From the NCBI RefSeq assembly GCF_009728485.1, contig NZ_VVIQ01000003.1:248001-312000 (forward strand): a DNA stretch of 64,000 nucleotides. Direction: 5' to 3'. This document shows, piece after piece, positions 54,217 to 63,550 of the stretch. The position numbers and the translations under genes were made by a program. Position 1 is the first letter of the stretch. Every line of letters begins with the position of its first letter. Below the pieces are notes generated by a model, which did not search any database, was not told the origin of the DNA, and worked only from the letters and a program-made list of their open reading frames with translations. The stretch comes from Prevotella vespertina (lineage in GTDB: Bacteria; Bacteroidota; Bacteroidia; Bacteroidales; Bacteroidaceae).

Positions 54217-55254
54217 ATGTACGAAATTAAAATATCCTCCCGCACCCTCCACTTCATCAATCCTGCAGGCACTTCAAGGGGTGTTTACAAAACGAGGAAG
54301 AGCTTTTATATTAAACTATCAGACACGAATAAGCCTGGAGTAATAGGCATTGGGGAATGCGCCACACTCCCCGATTTATCCTGCGATGCCATGTCTGATG
54401 ATGAATATGAACGTAAGTTGCGAATCTTCTGTGATGACTTTTGCCATACAGGAAGCATTGACACGAATGCAATGAGGCCTTATCCGTCTATGCTCTTTGG
54501 CTTGGAAACAGCAAAGGCACAACTTGATGCAAACGGAAGTATTGACTTCTTCCACACGAACTTTGGTGCTGGTAAAGAAGGAATCACCATCAACGGACTC
54601 GTTTGGATGGGTTCCTTCGAAGAGATGTATCATCGTTTAGAAGAGAAACTAAAGGCAGGCTATCATTGTGTAAAGCTAAAGATTGGGGCAATAGACTTCG
54701 CTAAAGAGATTGAACTCATCCGTCACATCAGACAATCCTTCACACGTGCTCAAATAGAACTACGTGTTGATGCAAATGGAGCATTCACTCCTGAAAATGC
54801 CATGGAACGCTTGGAAGCATTGGCACAATACGATATCCACTCTATAGAACAGCCTATCCGACAACATCAATGGGCACAAATGACACAGCTATGTGACCTC
54901 TCTCCACTTCCAATCGCACTAGATGAAGAACTCATCGGAGTAAATAGCTATAACGAAAAAGAGCAACTACTCGACACAATCCGACCGCAATATATAGTTC
55001 TAAAACCTAGTTTGCATGGGGGAATGACAGGTGTGCGAGAATGGGTGAAGATGGCTAATCAACGGGGAATAGGCTCTTGGATCACCTCCGCACTAGAAAG
55101 TAATGTGGGGTTAAACAGCATTGCGCAGCTTACAGCCGACTTATATGGACCACACATCACAATGCCCCAGGGACTTGGAACAGGACTTTTATTCTCGGAT
55201 AATATACCCATGCCTCTGACAATCAAAGGTGATCAACTCTGGGTGAAACAATAA
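54217..55254 (+). CDS. menC: o-Succinylbenzoate synthase
   Basis: 345 aa enolase-superfamily enzyme that dehydrates SHCHC to o-succinylbenzoate. The barrel residues are present: VKLKIG (K153, K155), RVDANGAF (D185), IEQPI (E211), LDEEL (D236) and LKPSLHGG (conserved Lys near 262). Separated from menB by the repeat gap, so it may have its own promoter. Confidence 0.93.
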   Translation: MYEIKISSRTLHFINPAGTSRGVYKTRKSFYIKLSDTNKPGVIGIGECATLPDLSCDAMSDDEYERKLRIFCDDFCHTGSIDTNAMRPYPSMLFGLETAKAQLDANGSIDFFHTNFGAGKEGITINGLVWMGSFEEMYHRLEEKLKAGYHCVKLKIGAIDFAKEIELIRHIRQSFTRAQIELRVDANGAFTPENAMERLEALAQYDIHSIEQPIRQHQWAQMTQLCDLSPLPIALDEELIGVNSYNEKEQLLDTIRPQYIVLKPSLHGGMTGVREWVKMANQRGIGSWITSALESNVGLNSIAQLTADLYGPHITMPQGLGTGLLFSDNIPMPLTIKGDQLWVKQ

Positions 55255-55282
55255 CGATTAGGGAATCAATCAACGAACAACA

Positions 55283-56308
55283 ATGACGATAGAAGAGTTT
55301 CTTACAGAATGGAATAACGCTGACACGAGGGTGTTAGTGCATACCAGTGGATCAACAGGAAAGCCCAAACCACTATGGGTGGAGAAGTCTCGAATGTTAA
55401 ACTCAGCACGCATCACCTGTGATTTCCTTCGATTGAAAGCTGGTGACACTGCACTCCTTTGTATGCCATTGGATTATATTGCGGGTAAGATGGTAGTAGT
55501 TAGGAGTATTGAAAGAAACTTACGATTAATCAACGTAAAGCCCTCTGGTCATCCGCTCTCAGACGATTCTCTCCACCAAGCCAACGCCCTTCATGAGGAG
55601 ATAATATTTGCAGCCATGGTTCCACTGCAGGTTTATAACTCCCTACAAGTGCCTCAAGAACGAGAGAGGTTACGTAAGATTAAACAATTAATCATCGGTG
55701 GTGGAGCCATTGATGACAATCTCTCCGAAGCGTTAAAAGACTTTCCTCATGCTGTATGGAGCACATACGGAATGACAGAAACACTCTCCCACATCGCTTT
55801 ACGACGCTTGAATGGAGATTCAGCAAGCGATTGGTACGAACCATTCGATAGCGTGGAAGTGAGTCTAAATACGGATGGTTGTCTGGTTATCAACGCCCCA
55901 GCAGTCTGTTCGCAACCCTTGGTAACGAATGATAGAGCCGAACTCCAAAAGATGAAATCACCGAGCGGAAAGGGTGATCGAATGCGTTTCCGCATCCTAG
56001 GAAGACGCGATAATGTGATTGATTCAGGCGGTATAAAGATACAAATAGAGGAGGTTGAACGTGCCTTAAAAGCACATCTCACAGAGGAATATGCCATTAC
56101 AAGCATAAGAGATAAGAAGTTTGGAGAGCTTATAGTGCTTCTCACTACGTCCGAAGACACAGACTCTATCAATACAATCTGCCAACGTATCCTCCCTAAG
56201 TATTGGCAACCACGCCTCATCCTCCACACTACAAGCATCCCACAAACAGCCACGGGGAAACCTGCCCGTGCAGAGATTAAGGCTTTGGCAGACACACTTT
56301 GCCAATAA
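55283..56308 (+). CDS. menE: o-Succinylbenzoate-CoA ligase
   Basis: 341 aa, shorter than typical MenE (450-490). AMP-binding motif HTSGSTGKPKPLWVEKS near the N-terminus, STYGMTETLSHIALR (A5 type), GRRDNVIDSGGIKIQIEEVE and a C-terminal TATGKPARAEIKAL (catalytic Lys). The N-terminal subdomain before the P-loop is nearly absent, as in other Bacteroidota short forms. 28 bp after menC. Confidence 0.9.
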   Translation: MTIEEFLTEWNNADTRVLVHTSGSTGKPKPLWVEKSRMLNSARITCDFLRLKAGDTALLCMPLDYIAGKMVVVRSIERNLRLINVKPSGHPLSDDSLHQANALHEEIIFAAMVPLQVYNSLQVPQERERLRKIKQLIIGGGAIDDNLSEALKDFPHAVWSTYGMTETLSHIALRRLNGDSASDWYEPFDSVEVSLNTDGCLVINAPAVCSQPLVTNDRAELQKMKSPSGKGDRMRFRILGRRDNVIDSGGIKIQIEEVERALKAHLTEEYAITSIRDKKFGELIVLLTTSEDTDSINTICQRILPKYWQPRLILHTTSIPQTATGKPARAEIKALADTLCQ

Positions 56309-56320
56309 AAAGCGTGCTAT

Positions 56321-57325
56321 CTATTTCACAACATGCCATTCTATTTGCTCTTCCGTCATGGCAACATTCTCCTCTCGGAAGCTAATGTTACGTGCTTTGG
56401 GACCCTCAACAACAATTTCAACTTTGGTTTTCACATTTCGTTTCAACGTCAGATCCTTGTGCTCTTGCACCACTGTTCCGTTCGCTTTAGTCCACTTCAT
56501 CTCTAAAGGAGCTACCAACTGATAACCATCCTTAGTGGCTTCTACAATCTCACTGAATGCATAAATACTACCACCATCATAGCCTGTTTGACCACTCTTT
56601 TGGGCTAACTTCCATCCGAGATAATTAATCTCTAGCGTTCCTTCCTCTGGTGGTGTAATCTTAAAATGAAGTCCAAATACAGCCTTCCGCATATCTATTG
56701 TGAGTTCTTGGGAAGCTTTGGGATCTATGTCTTCTTGCGTTCCATATAGCTTAATCATCCTTGGATAACGCTGAACCTTCGTTTCAGAGATATTCGTTTC
56801 ACCCTTTTGAAGATTACTCATATTATCCGTTTTCGACATAACAAATTGATTGGTTACTTTCGTAGGAAGATTCGCTCCATGCAAGAATGGGGCTTGATAG
56901 GATTTCTCCTTATTATAGAGATGGTCGTCACCTTCCACTACTTCGAGGCATTCAATCTTATATCTGTTGTCTTCAAACATTCTGATTGCAATCTTACTTG
57001 GGTCAGAGAACAAGCCATAAGCATATTTCTCATACAACTCCGAACCTACTTTCTTTTCAAAGACATTCACTGCATAGAGTTTCACTTTGCCCTCTCCTGG
57101 AACACTGGCGCCCCTTGATTGCACACCTGAAGACTTACTAATAAGTGGTTCTTCCATACTTTCCACACGCAGTTCTGTTGGGTGAATCCTTACGACACGA
57201 GTGACTCTATGCCTTGATTTATTGGTGTTCTTTTGCCCATCAGGATTATCAATTACAGACTTCTCACAGGCTACGAATAATAAAGAACATAATAGGATAC
57301 ACATCCAAGTAATTTGTTTCTTCAT
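56321..57325 (-). CDS. Fimbrillin-like or related surface lipoprotein
   Basis: 334 aa. A lipoprotein signal (MKKQITWMCILLCSLLFVAC) is followed by a Lys/Arg-rich segment and beta-rich domains. The part from about 205 (DMRKAVFGLHFKITPPEEGT, then LEINYLGWK) resembles the Ig-like halves of Mfa-type fimbrial proteins. No partner genes are adjacent. Surface-exposed lipoprotein is a safe call; fimbrial role is a guess. Its stop is only 12 bp from that of menE. Confidence 0.6.
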   Translation of the reverse strand: MKKQITWMCILLCSLLFVACEKSVIDNPDGQKNTNKSRHRVTRVVRIHPTELRVESMEEPLISKSSGVQSRGASVPGEGKVKLYAVNVFEKKVGSELYEKYAYGLFSDPSKIAIRMFEDNRYKIECLEVVEGDDHLYNKEKSYQAPFLHGANLPTKVTNQFVMSKTDNMSNLQKGETNISETKVQRYPRMIKLYGTQEDIDPKASQELTIDMRKAVFGLHFKITPPEEGTLEINYLGWKLAQKSGQTGYDGGSIYAFSEIVEATKDGYQLVAPLEMKWTKANGTVVQEHKDLTLKRNVKTKVEIVVEGPKARNISFREENVAMTEEQIEWHVVK

Positions 57326-57525
57326 AATAAAAAGGTTTCTTTAGTATTGTTAGACATAATTAATTACCGCTTGCAAGATAGATAATTAAAAGTAAGAACG
57401 CAAACGATTCGTTAATTATTTAACGTTAATTAATCCTTTAAAGAGTATTATATGAAGATATCATAAGCTTCAATTATGTCAGAGGTAACAGACCTTAAAA
57501 CAAGAGACTTCGGTAGATGGAAAAC

Positions 57526-57605
57526 AAGGAGAGCCTTTCTTGCATATAAAGAGGGCGTCTCTTGGCATAAAGGAAAGCCTCTCTTCGAGGTAAGAAAGGC
57601 GTCTG
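57526..57605. repeat. Chain of short palindromes, family B
   Basis: GAGAGCCTTTCTTGCATATA, AAGAGGGCGTCTCTTGGC and AAGGAAAGCCTCTCTTCG follow one another at about 27-nt spacing. The open frame covering it is not a gene. Confidence 0.7.
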
Positions 57606-57654
57606 CTCATTTACACCAACCGCACTCCACTAACCTTAAAAACTTATTCGTTTG

Positions 57655-57686
57655 TTTGTTCTAACCATTATTTTTTCCTAAATTTG
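57655..57686 (+). promoter_or_regulatory. Promoter of corA
   Basis: TTTG at 57655-57658 and TAAATTTG at 57679-57686, 20 bp apart, match the Bacteroidota -33/-7 consensus. The start site would be near 57693, giving a leader of about 118 nt. Confidence 0.7.
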
Positions 57687-57728
57687 CAGTCGCAAAACCA
57701 ATACGTAATTATTAAATGGACGATTATC

Positions 57729-57810
57729 ACGCGAAAACTTTCAATCAATAAGCGTGAGGATTGCAACGAGATTGCTAATCCCCACACTTATTAAACATGG
57801 AGATTAGCAA
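57729..57810 (+). promoter_or_regulatory. Structured corA leader, hairpin touching the start codon
   Basis: CACGC (57729-57733) can pair with GCGTG (57752-57756). A 9-bp stem pairs 57772-57780 with 57802-57810, and its last base directly precedes ATG 57811. The second hairpin would hide the ribosome binding region and could work as a cis-acting switch. Confidence 0.5.
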
Positions 57811-58737
57811 ATGAAAACATATTGGAATATCAATAGAACCTTGAGCCCCATTAAGGAATGGCAACCTAATTGTTGGATTCAAGTAACCTGCCCAACAGAG
57901 CAAGATCAGCAAGAATTAGAAGATACATATCATATCCCTGATTACTTCCTATCGGATATCAGCGATACTGATGAGCGTGCCCGTTATGAGTATGATGACG
58001 GTTGGATGCTTATCATCTTACGTATCCCCTACGTTAAAGAAATTCGATCAAGAACACCATACACAACCGTTCCTTTGGGTATTATTCATAAACGAGATGT
58101 GACCATCACTGTATGTAACTTCGAGACGAACATGATGCTTGACTTCGTTAGTTATCAGCAGAAGAGAAACGCTGGATTCACCGACTATGTCGACTTAATC
58201 TTCCGTCTCTTTCTATCTTCAGCAGTATGGTACTTGAAACGACTCAAGCAGATTAATACACTCATCGAGAAGGCTAAACGCAACCTAGATAAGGGTGTTG
58301 ATAATGAGAGTTTGATAGGTTTAAGTAGACTACAAGACTCCCTCACCTATTTCATTACATCCATTCGTGGCAACGAGAACCTACTTGCTAAGCTGAAATT
58401 CAAGCTACAAGTTGATGAGCTGGATGCCGACCTTATCGAGGATGTAAACATCGAGATGTCACAGGCGAGAGAGACTACTAGTATCTATTCGGACATCTTG
58501 GAATCAACGATGGACACGTATTCTAGCATTATTAACAACAACATGAACACCGTGATGCGTACGCTTACTTCGGTGTCAATAGTCATGATGTTGCCAACGT
58601 TAATATCCTCCCTTTTTGGTATGAACCTTATTAACGGTATGGAAAGAAGTACATGGGGTTTTCCCATAGCGATGCTCTTATCCGTTGTAGTCTCCGCTGC
58701 TTCATGGTGGATTTTACGCCGTAAACGCTTACTTTAG
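57811..58737 (+). CDS. corA: CorA-type magnesium/cobalt transporter
   Basis: 308 aa. A large cytoplasmic funnel with a long coiled helix (about 150-250) is followed by two membrane helices at the C-terminus. The selectivity motif is FGMNL (G270, M271, N272) in place of the standard YGMNF. A basic RRKRLL tail ends the protein. It forms a pentameric Mg2+ channel by family. Stand-alone gene with its own promoter and a structured leader. Confidence 0.9.
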   Translation: MKTYWNINRTLSPIKEWQPNCWIQVTCPTEQDQQELEDTYHIPDYFLSDISDTDERARYEYDDGWMLIILRIPYVKEIRSRTPYTTVPLGIIHKRDVTITVCNFETNMMLDFVSYQQKRNAGFTDYVDLIFRLFLSSAVWYLKRLKQINTLIEKAKRNLDKGVDNESLIGLSRLQDSLTYFITSIRGNENLLAKLKFKLQVDELDADLIEDVNIEMSQARETTSIYSDILESTMDTYSSIINNNMNTVMRTLTSVSIVMMLPTLISSLFGMNLINGMERSTWGFPIAMLLSVVVSAASWWILRRKRLL

Positions 58738-58790
58738 AGGCTAGAAACAAAAAAAGAAGATAAAAATTAGGTATATTCAGAGATTTTATC

Positions 58791-58852
58791 TAAGTTTGCA
58801 ACTGATATACTTTAATATGGTTGCGAAGGCTCAATATTTATTGAGCCATTCG
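58791..58852 (+). promoter_or_regulatory. -7 box and leader hairpin of the DUF349 gene
   Basis: TAAGTTTG (58791-58798) is followed by a stem-loop with 8-bp GGCTCAAT/ATTGAGCC arms (58828-58835 and 58840-58847), extendable by CGAA/TTCG with one bulged base. It lies about 25 nt into the predicted transcript. Confidence 0.55.
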
Positions 58853-58895
58853 TTATCTAATTTGCGGAAAACCCGAATCACAAACAAAAAGTGAA

Positions 58896-60764
58896 ATGAT
58901 GGACTCTCAAGAGAATGCCCTTAATCAGGGTACAGAAGAAGTAAAGTTGTCTGAAGAAGCTGTAGCTAAGGCCCCAACAGAGCAGAATGAAGCAACAGCA
59001 GAAGGCCTAAATCAGTCAACTGAAACACAATCTAAGTGCGAAGCAGAAACCTATTCTGCAAAGACATATAGCACAAAGAAGGAAATCATAGAGCGCCTTA
59101 AGGCTATTGTTGATAGTGACGATACCCCTGAGAAAGCTGAGGTTGACCATCTGAAAACTGTATTCTATAAGCTACACTTCGCTGAACGTGAAGCGCAGCA
59201 GAGGGCTTATATAGAGAATGGTGGCGACCCCGAGAAGTACCAAGTACTTCCAGATGAGGATGAAGAGGTATTTAAGGCGGAGATGACCATCATTAAGGAG
59301 AAACGCCAAAAGGCATTCCTTGCACTCGAAGAAGAGAAACAGAAGAACCTCAAGAAGAAGGAGGCTATCATCGAGAAGATCAAAGCGATGGTTACAACTC
59401 CTGATGAGGCAAACAAGAACTTCCCAGTATTGAAGACCTTACAACAGGAATGGAAAGAGATCAAAATGGTTCCTGCAGAGAAGGCAAACGAGCTATGGCG
59501 CAACTATCAGCTCTATGTTGAACAGTTCTACGACTTGTTGAATCTGAATCGCGAAGCACGTGAATACGATTTCAAGAAGAATCTTGAGAAGAAGACGAAG
59601 CTGTGTGAAGCAGCAGAAAAGTTGATAGAAGAGAAGGATGTCATCAGTGCTTTCCATCAGTTACAAGAACTTCATCAAGAGTATCGCGAGACGGGACCAG
59701 TTGCAAAAGAACTTCGCGAACAGGTGTGGACACGCTTTAAAGCAGCTAGCACTGTTATCAACAAGCGTCATCAACAGCACTTTGAAGCTATCCGCAATAG
59801 CGAAGAGGAGAACCTTACAAAGAAGACTGCTCTATGCGAGAAGATTGAAGAGATCATCAAACAAGAGAATAAAACGTCATCCGATTGGGAGAAACATACA
59901 AAGGAGATTATCGCTCTTCAACAGGAATGGAAGACGATTGGCTTTGCTCCACAGAAGATGAACGTAAAGATCTTCGAACGCTTCCGTGCAGCTTGTGATG
60001 ACTTCTTTACACGCAAAGGCGAGTTCTTCAAACAGTTGAAAGCACAATTTGCTGAAAACGCAGAGAAGAAGAAAGCACTCGTTGAAAAGGCACAAGCTCT
60101 GACTGATTCTACCGATTGGAAGGCTACATCCGATAAGCTCATCGCATTACAAAAGGAGTGGAAAACGATTGGTATGGTACCTAAGAAAATTGGTGATCAG
60201 CTTTGGAACGACTTCCTAACAGCTTGCAACCACTTCTTCGAGGCACGTAACGCAGTACACGCAGGGGCGCATAGCGAGGAACGTGAGAACCTTGGGAAGA
60301 AGAAGGAGATTATTGCTCAACTAAAGGAATTGTTTGATAAGACCGAAGAAGGCATCCAAGAGAAGGTTCAACAGCTCACTGAAGAATATAATAAGGTAGG
60401 ACATGTACCTTACAAGGAGAAGGATAAGTTGTATAAGGAGTATCATGAGGTACTCGATAAGTTGTACAAAGACCTTCACATATCGGCTTCTCGCAAGCGT
60501 GTAGATAATTTCCGTAACAACTTAAAAAAGGTGGCTAGCCGAGGTACTGACGCTCTTGATAGTGAGCGTGGTCGTTTGATGCGCCGCTTTGAACAGCTCA
60601 AACAGGAGATTAACACCTATGAGAACAACCTCGGTTTCTTGAGTATCAGTTCTAAGAAAGGTAATAGTCTCATTGACGAAATGAACCGCCGTATCGAGAA
60701 ACTCAAGAATGATATGAACGAAGTAAAGCAGAAGATAAAAGCTATCGACGCAGAGAATAAGTAA
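58896..60764 (+). CDS. DUF349-repeat coiled protein
   Basis: 622 aa, highly charged and mainly helical. At least five DUF349 repeats are seen, each with a core like IALQQEWKTIGFAP: near FPVLKTLQQEWKEIKMVP, HQLQELHQEYRETGPV, IIALQQEWKTIGFAP, LIALQKEWKTIGMVP and QQLTEEYNKVGHVP. The N-terminal 60 residues are low-complexity and acidic. ATG 58896 or 58899. No enzymatic site is seen. Function unknown; a structural or regulatory role in the cytosol is possible. Confidence 0.85.
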   Translation: MMDSQENALNQGTEEVKLSEEAVAKAPTEQNEATAEGLNQSTETQSKCEAETYSAKTYSTKKEIIERLKAIVDSDDTPEKAEVDHLKTVFYKLHFAEREAQQRAYIENGGDPEKYQVLPDEDEEVFKAEMTIIKEKRQKAFLALEEEKQKNLKKKEAIIEKIKAMVTTPDEANKNFPVLKTLQQEWKEIKMVPAEKANELWRNYQLYVEQFYDLLNLNREAREYDFKKNLEKKTKLCEAAEKLIEEKDVISAFHQLQELHQEYRETGPVAKELREQVWTRFKAASTVINKRHQQHFEAIRNSEEENLTKKTALCEKIEEIIKQENKTSSDWEKHTKEIIALQQEWKTIGFAPQKMNVKIFERFRAACDDFFTRKGEFFKQLKAQFAENAEKKKALVEKAQALTDSTDWKATSDKLIALQKEWKTIGMVPKKIGDQLWNDFLTACNHFFEARNAVHAGAHSEERENLGKKKEIIAQLKELFDKTEEGIQEKVQQLTEEYNKVGHVPYKEKDKLYKEYHEVLDKLYKDLHISASRKRVDNFRNNLKKVASRGTDALDSERGRLMRRFEQLKQEINTYENNLGFLSISSKKGNSLIDEMNRRIEKLKNDMNEVKQKIKAIDAENK

Positions 60765-60811
60765 TTGATTATTGTATGCAAAGATAGTAGAAAATACTAA
60801 CGAATAAGGAA

Positions 60812-60845
60812 AGATGGGATATGCCAATAGTAGCATATTCCATCT
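60812..60845 (+). terminator. Terminator of the DUF349 gene
   Basis: A 13-bp stem with one G-T pair (60812-60824 with 60833-60845), an 8-nt loop and a following T-rich stretch. Confidence 0.75.
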
Positions 60846-60998
60846 TCTTTTATGTCCTACTATTATATATATAAGGTGATAAGGCGTCTCTCCATATTAA
60901 AGTAGGACTTCGACATGCGTGAGAAATAGTTTATAGTCATTCTATCAACAGGAGTTAGCAATGCTGTATATACCAATTATAAATAAAACTAAATTTAT

Positions 60999-61029
60999 TT
61001 TGCACTTCATGCCATTTGCGTTAACTTTG
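60999..61029 (+). promoter_or_regulatory. Promoter of the rsfS-ftsH-cdsA unit
   Basis: TTTG at 60999-61002 and TAACTTTG at 61022-61029 with a 19-bp spacer, 26 bp before the rsfS start. Confidence 0.7.
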
Positions 61030-61055
61030 CAACTCATATTATATAACAAGACTGA

Positions 61056-61415
61056 ATGAAAGAAACTAAAAGATTAGTAGAGCTTATTACAAAAGGAATC
61101 CAAGATAAGAAGGGACATGGCATAGTAATTGCAGATTTATCAGGGATTGATGGTACCATCTGTAACTACTTCATCATCTGCCAGGGTAACTCAACCCAAC
61201 AAGTTGAAGCCATTGCTGAATCGGTAAGCGATTATGTGCGTGAGACGATTGGTGAGAAGCCTGTCAACTGTGCAGGACTTGGTAATGATCAATGGGTAGC
61301 GATAGACTATGTGGATGTAATCGTCCATGTATTTCTTCCAGAGACACGTGCTTTCTATGACATAGAACACCTATGGGAGGATGCTAAGCTGACTTACTTA
61401 CCAGACATAGACTAG
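61056..61415 (+). CDS. rsfS: Ribosomal silencing factor RsfS (YbeB/Iojap)
   Basis: 119 aa, typical length. Binds ribosomal protein L14 and blocks joining of the subunits when nutrients are low. Seen: LVELITKGIQDKKGHGIVIA, YFIICQGNSTQQVEAIAESV, GLGNDQWVAIDYVDVIVHVF and RAFYDIEHLWEDAKL, all diagnostic for the family. First gene of a unit with ftsH (55-bp gap) and cdsA. Confidence 0.95.
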   Translation: MKETKRLVELITKGIQDKKGHGIVIADLSGIDGTICNYFIICQGNSTQQVEAIAESVSDYVRETIGEKPVNCAGLGNDQWVAIDYVDVIVHVFLPETRAFYDIEHLWEDAKLTYLPDID

Positions 61416-61470
61416 GTATAAAGCCATCTAATCACCCATTTATTATTTCACAATTAATCAAACTTCAACA

Positions 61471-63540
61471 ATGGACAATTCATCCCCCAACAACAATCCC
61501 AATATGCCTAAGATGCCAAAGTTCAATATGAACTGGCTGTACGTATTGGTTATCATTGCCCTCGGAGTAGTATTCTTTGCCGGTGGCAATAGCTTCTTGT
61601 CAAGCAGCGCAGGCGTTGACAGAGATTACACAACATTCAAGCAATATATTGCCAAAGGCTATGGTACGAAGGTAGTCATCAACAAGAGCGACAATACCTT
61701 GCGTATGTATGTTAGTCCAGACCACATCCGTGACATCTTCAAACAAGGTACACAACAGGTAGGAAAGTCCCCATACGTAAATGTTGAGATTGGTTCTGTA
61801 GATAAGGTTGAAACCTTCTTGGATCAAGCTGTAGCCCAGAAGAAGATAGCCAGCTATAGCTATGAGAACAAGTCAGGCAATGGCTTTATGGATATTCTCA
61901 TCTCAATAGCTCCGTGGGTATTCTTCTTTGGAATATGGTACTTCCTCATTCGCCGTATGGGAGGCGGTGCTGGCGGTGGCGGCGGCGTCTTCAGTGTGGG
62001 CAAGTCAAAGGCTAAGCTCTATGAGAAAGCTAACGAGATGGGGATTACCTTTAAGGATGTTGCTGGTCAGACAGGTGCTAAGCAAGAGGTACAAGAGATT
62101 GTTGAGTTCTTGAAGAACCCAAAGAAATACACCGACCTAGGTGGTAAGATTCCTAAGGGAGCACTACTGATTGGTCCTCCTGGAACGGGTAAGACATTGC
62201 TAGCAAAGGCTGTTGCTGGTGAGGCTGGCGTACCTTTCTTCTCTATGAGTGGTTCCGACTTCGTCGAGATGTTCGTCGGTGTTGGTGCGAGTCGAGTGCG
62301 TGATGTCTTCCGCCAAGCTAAGGAGAAGTCACCTTGTATCATCTTCATTGATGAGATTGATGCCGTTGGTCGTGCCCGTTCAAAGAACCCAGCAATGGGC
62401 GGTAATGACGAACGTGAGAACACACTTAACGCCCTTCTCACAGAGATGGACGGCTTCGGCACGAACTCTGGTGTGATTGTTCTTGCAGCAACCAACCGCG
62501 TTGATATGCTTGATAAGGCTTTACTCCGTGCAGGACGATTCGACCGCCAGATTCACGTAGACCTCCCCGATTTGCCAGAGCGTAAGGACATCTTCCTCGT
62601 TCATATGCGTAACTTGAAGCTCGACAAGAACCTTGACATCGACCTCTTAGCACGCCAGACGCCAGGATTCTCTGGTGCCGACATTGCCAATGTATGTAAT
62701 GAGGCAGCCCTTATCGCAGCCCGCCACGACAGCAAGGAGGTAGCAAAGCAAGACTTCCTAGATGCTGTTGACAGAATCATTGGTGGTTTGGAGAAGAAGA
62801 CAAAGGTAATGACTACCGCCGAGAAGCGCACTATCGCCCTCCATGAAGCTGGTCACGCTACAATCAGTTGGTTCTGCGAACACTCCAACCCATTGGTGAA
62901 GGTGAGCATTGTACCACGTGGTCAGGCTCTCGGTGCAGCATGGTATCTGCCAGAAGAGCGTCCTATCACAACCAAAGAACAGATGTTAGATGAGATGTGC
63001 TCATTGCTCGGTGGTCGTGCAGCTGAGGAGCTATTCACAGGTCATATATCAACTGGTGCGATGAACGACTTAGAGCGTGCGACCAAGAGTGCATATGGTA
63101 TGATTGCCTACGCAGGTATGAGCGACCGCTTGCCAAACATCTGCTATTACAATAATGACGAATACAACTTCCAGAAGCCATACTCTGATACAACTGCAAA
63201 GATGATCGATGAGGAAGTGCTGAAGATGATTAACGGACAGTACGATCGTGCTAAGCAGATTCTCACCGAGCACAAGGAAGGTCACAACCGCCTAGCCCAA
63301 CTGCTCATGGAACGTGAGGTTATCATGGCGGAAGACGTTGAAGAGATATTCGGTAAGCGTCCTTGGGTGAGTCGCACAGACGAGTTGTTAGATCAAGAGG
63401 CTAAGTCGCAACCTAAGTTGGAGGATATGCCCGAAGCTGTAAAGCAAGCTCAAGCAGAGCACGAGGCACAGCAGAGAGCACTCAACAACAATGCGACAAA
63501 GGCTGAAGATGACATCGAATCAAATAACACAGCAGAATAA
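61471..63540 (+). CDS. ftsH: ATP-dependent zinc metalloprotease FtsH
   Basis: 689 aa inner membrane AAA+ protease for quality control of membrane and cytosolic proteins. Two membrane helices (about 15-32 and 138-162) flank a periplasmic segment, followed by a Gly-rich linker. Walker A GPPGTGKT (235-242), Walker B FIDEIDA, second region of homology ending GRFDRQI, and the zinc site HEAGH (458-462). The C-terminus (from about 640) is a low-complexity Gln/Glu/Ala tail. Confidence 0.97.
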   Translation: MDNSSPNNNPNMPKMPKFNMNWLYVLVIIALGVVFFAGGNSFLSSSAGVDRDYTTFKQYIAKGYGTKVVINKSDNTLRMYVSPDHIRDIFKQGTQQVGKSPYVNVEIGSVDKVETFLDQAVAQKKIASYSYENKSGNGFMDILISIAPWVFFFGIWYFLIRRMGGGAGGGGGVFSVGKSKAKLYEKANEMGITFKDVAGQTGAKQEVQEIVEFLKNPKKYTDLGGKIPKGALLIGPPGTGKTLLAKAVAGEAGVPFFSMSGSDFVEMFVGVGASRVRDVFRQAKEKSPCIIFIDEIDAVGRARSKNPAMGGNDERENTLNALLTEMDGFGTNSGVIVLAATNRVDMLDKALLRAGRFDRQIHVDLPDLPERKDIFLVHMRNLKLDKNLDIDLLARQTPGFSGADIANVCNEAALIAARHDSKEVAKQDFLDAVDRIIGGLEKKTKVMTTAEKRTIALHEAGHATISWFCEHSNPLVKVSIVPRGQALGAAWYLPEERPITTKEQMLDEMCSLLGGRAAEELFTGHISTGAMNDLERATKSAYGMIAYAGMSDRLPNICYYNNDEYNFQKPYSDTTAKMIDEEVLKMINGQYDRAKQILTEHKEGHNRLAQLLMEREVIMAEDVEEIFGKRPWVSRTDELLDQEAKSQPKLEDMPEAVKQAQAEHEAQQRALNNNATKAEDDIESNNTAE

Positions 63541-63550
63541 ATAAGACGCC

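Noticed and set aside
57476..57664. 62-aa frame between the lipoprotein gene and corA
   Set aside because: Built from family B palindromes and the corA -33 region; no independent support.
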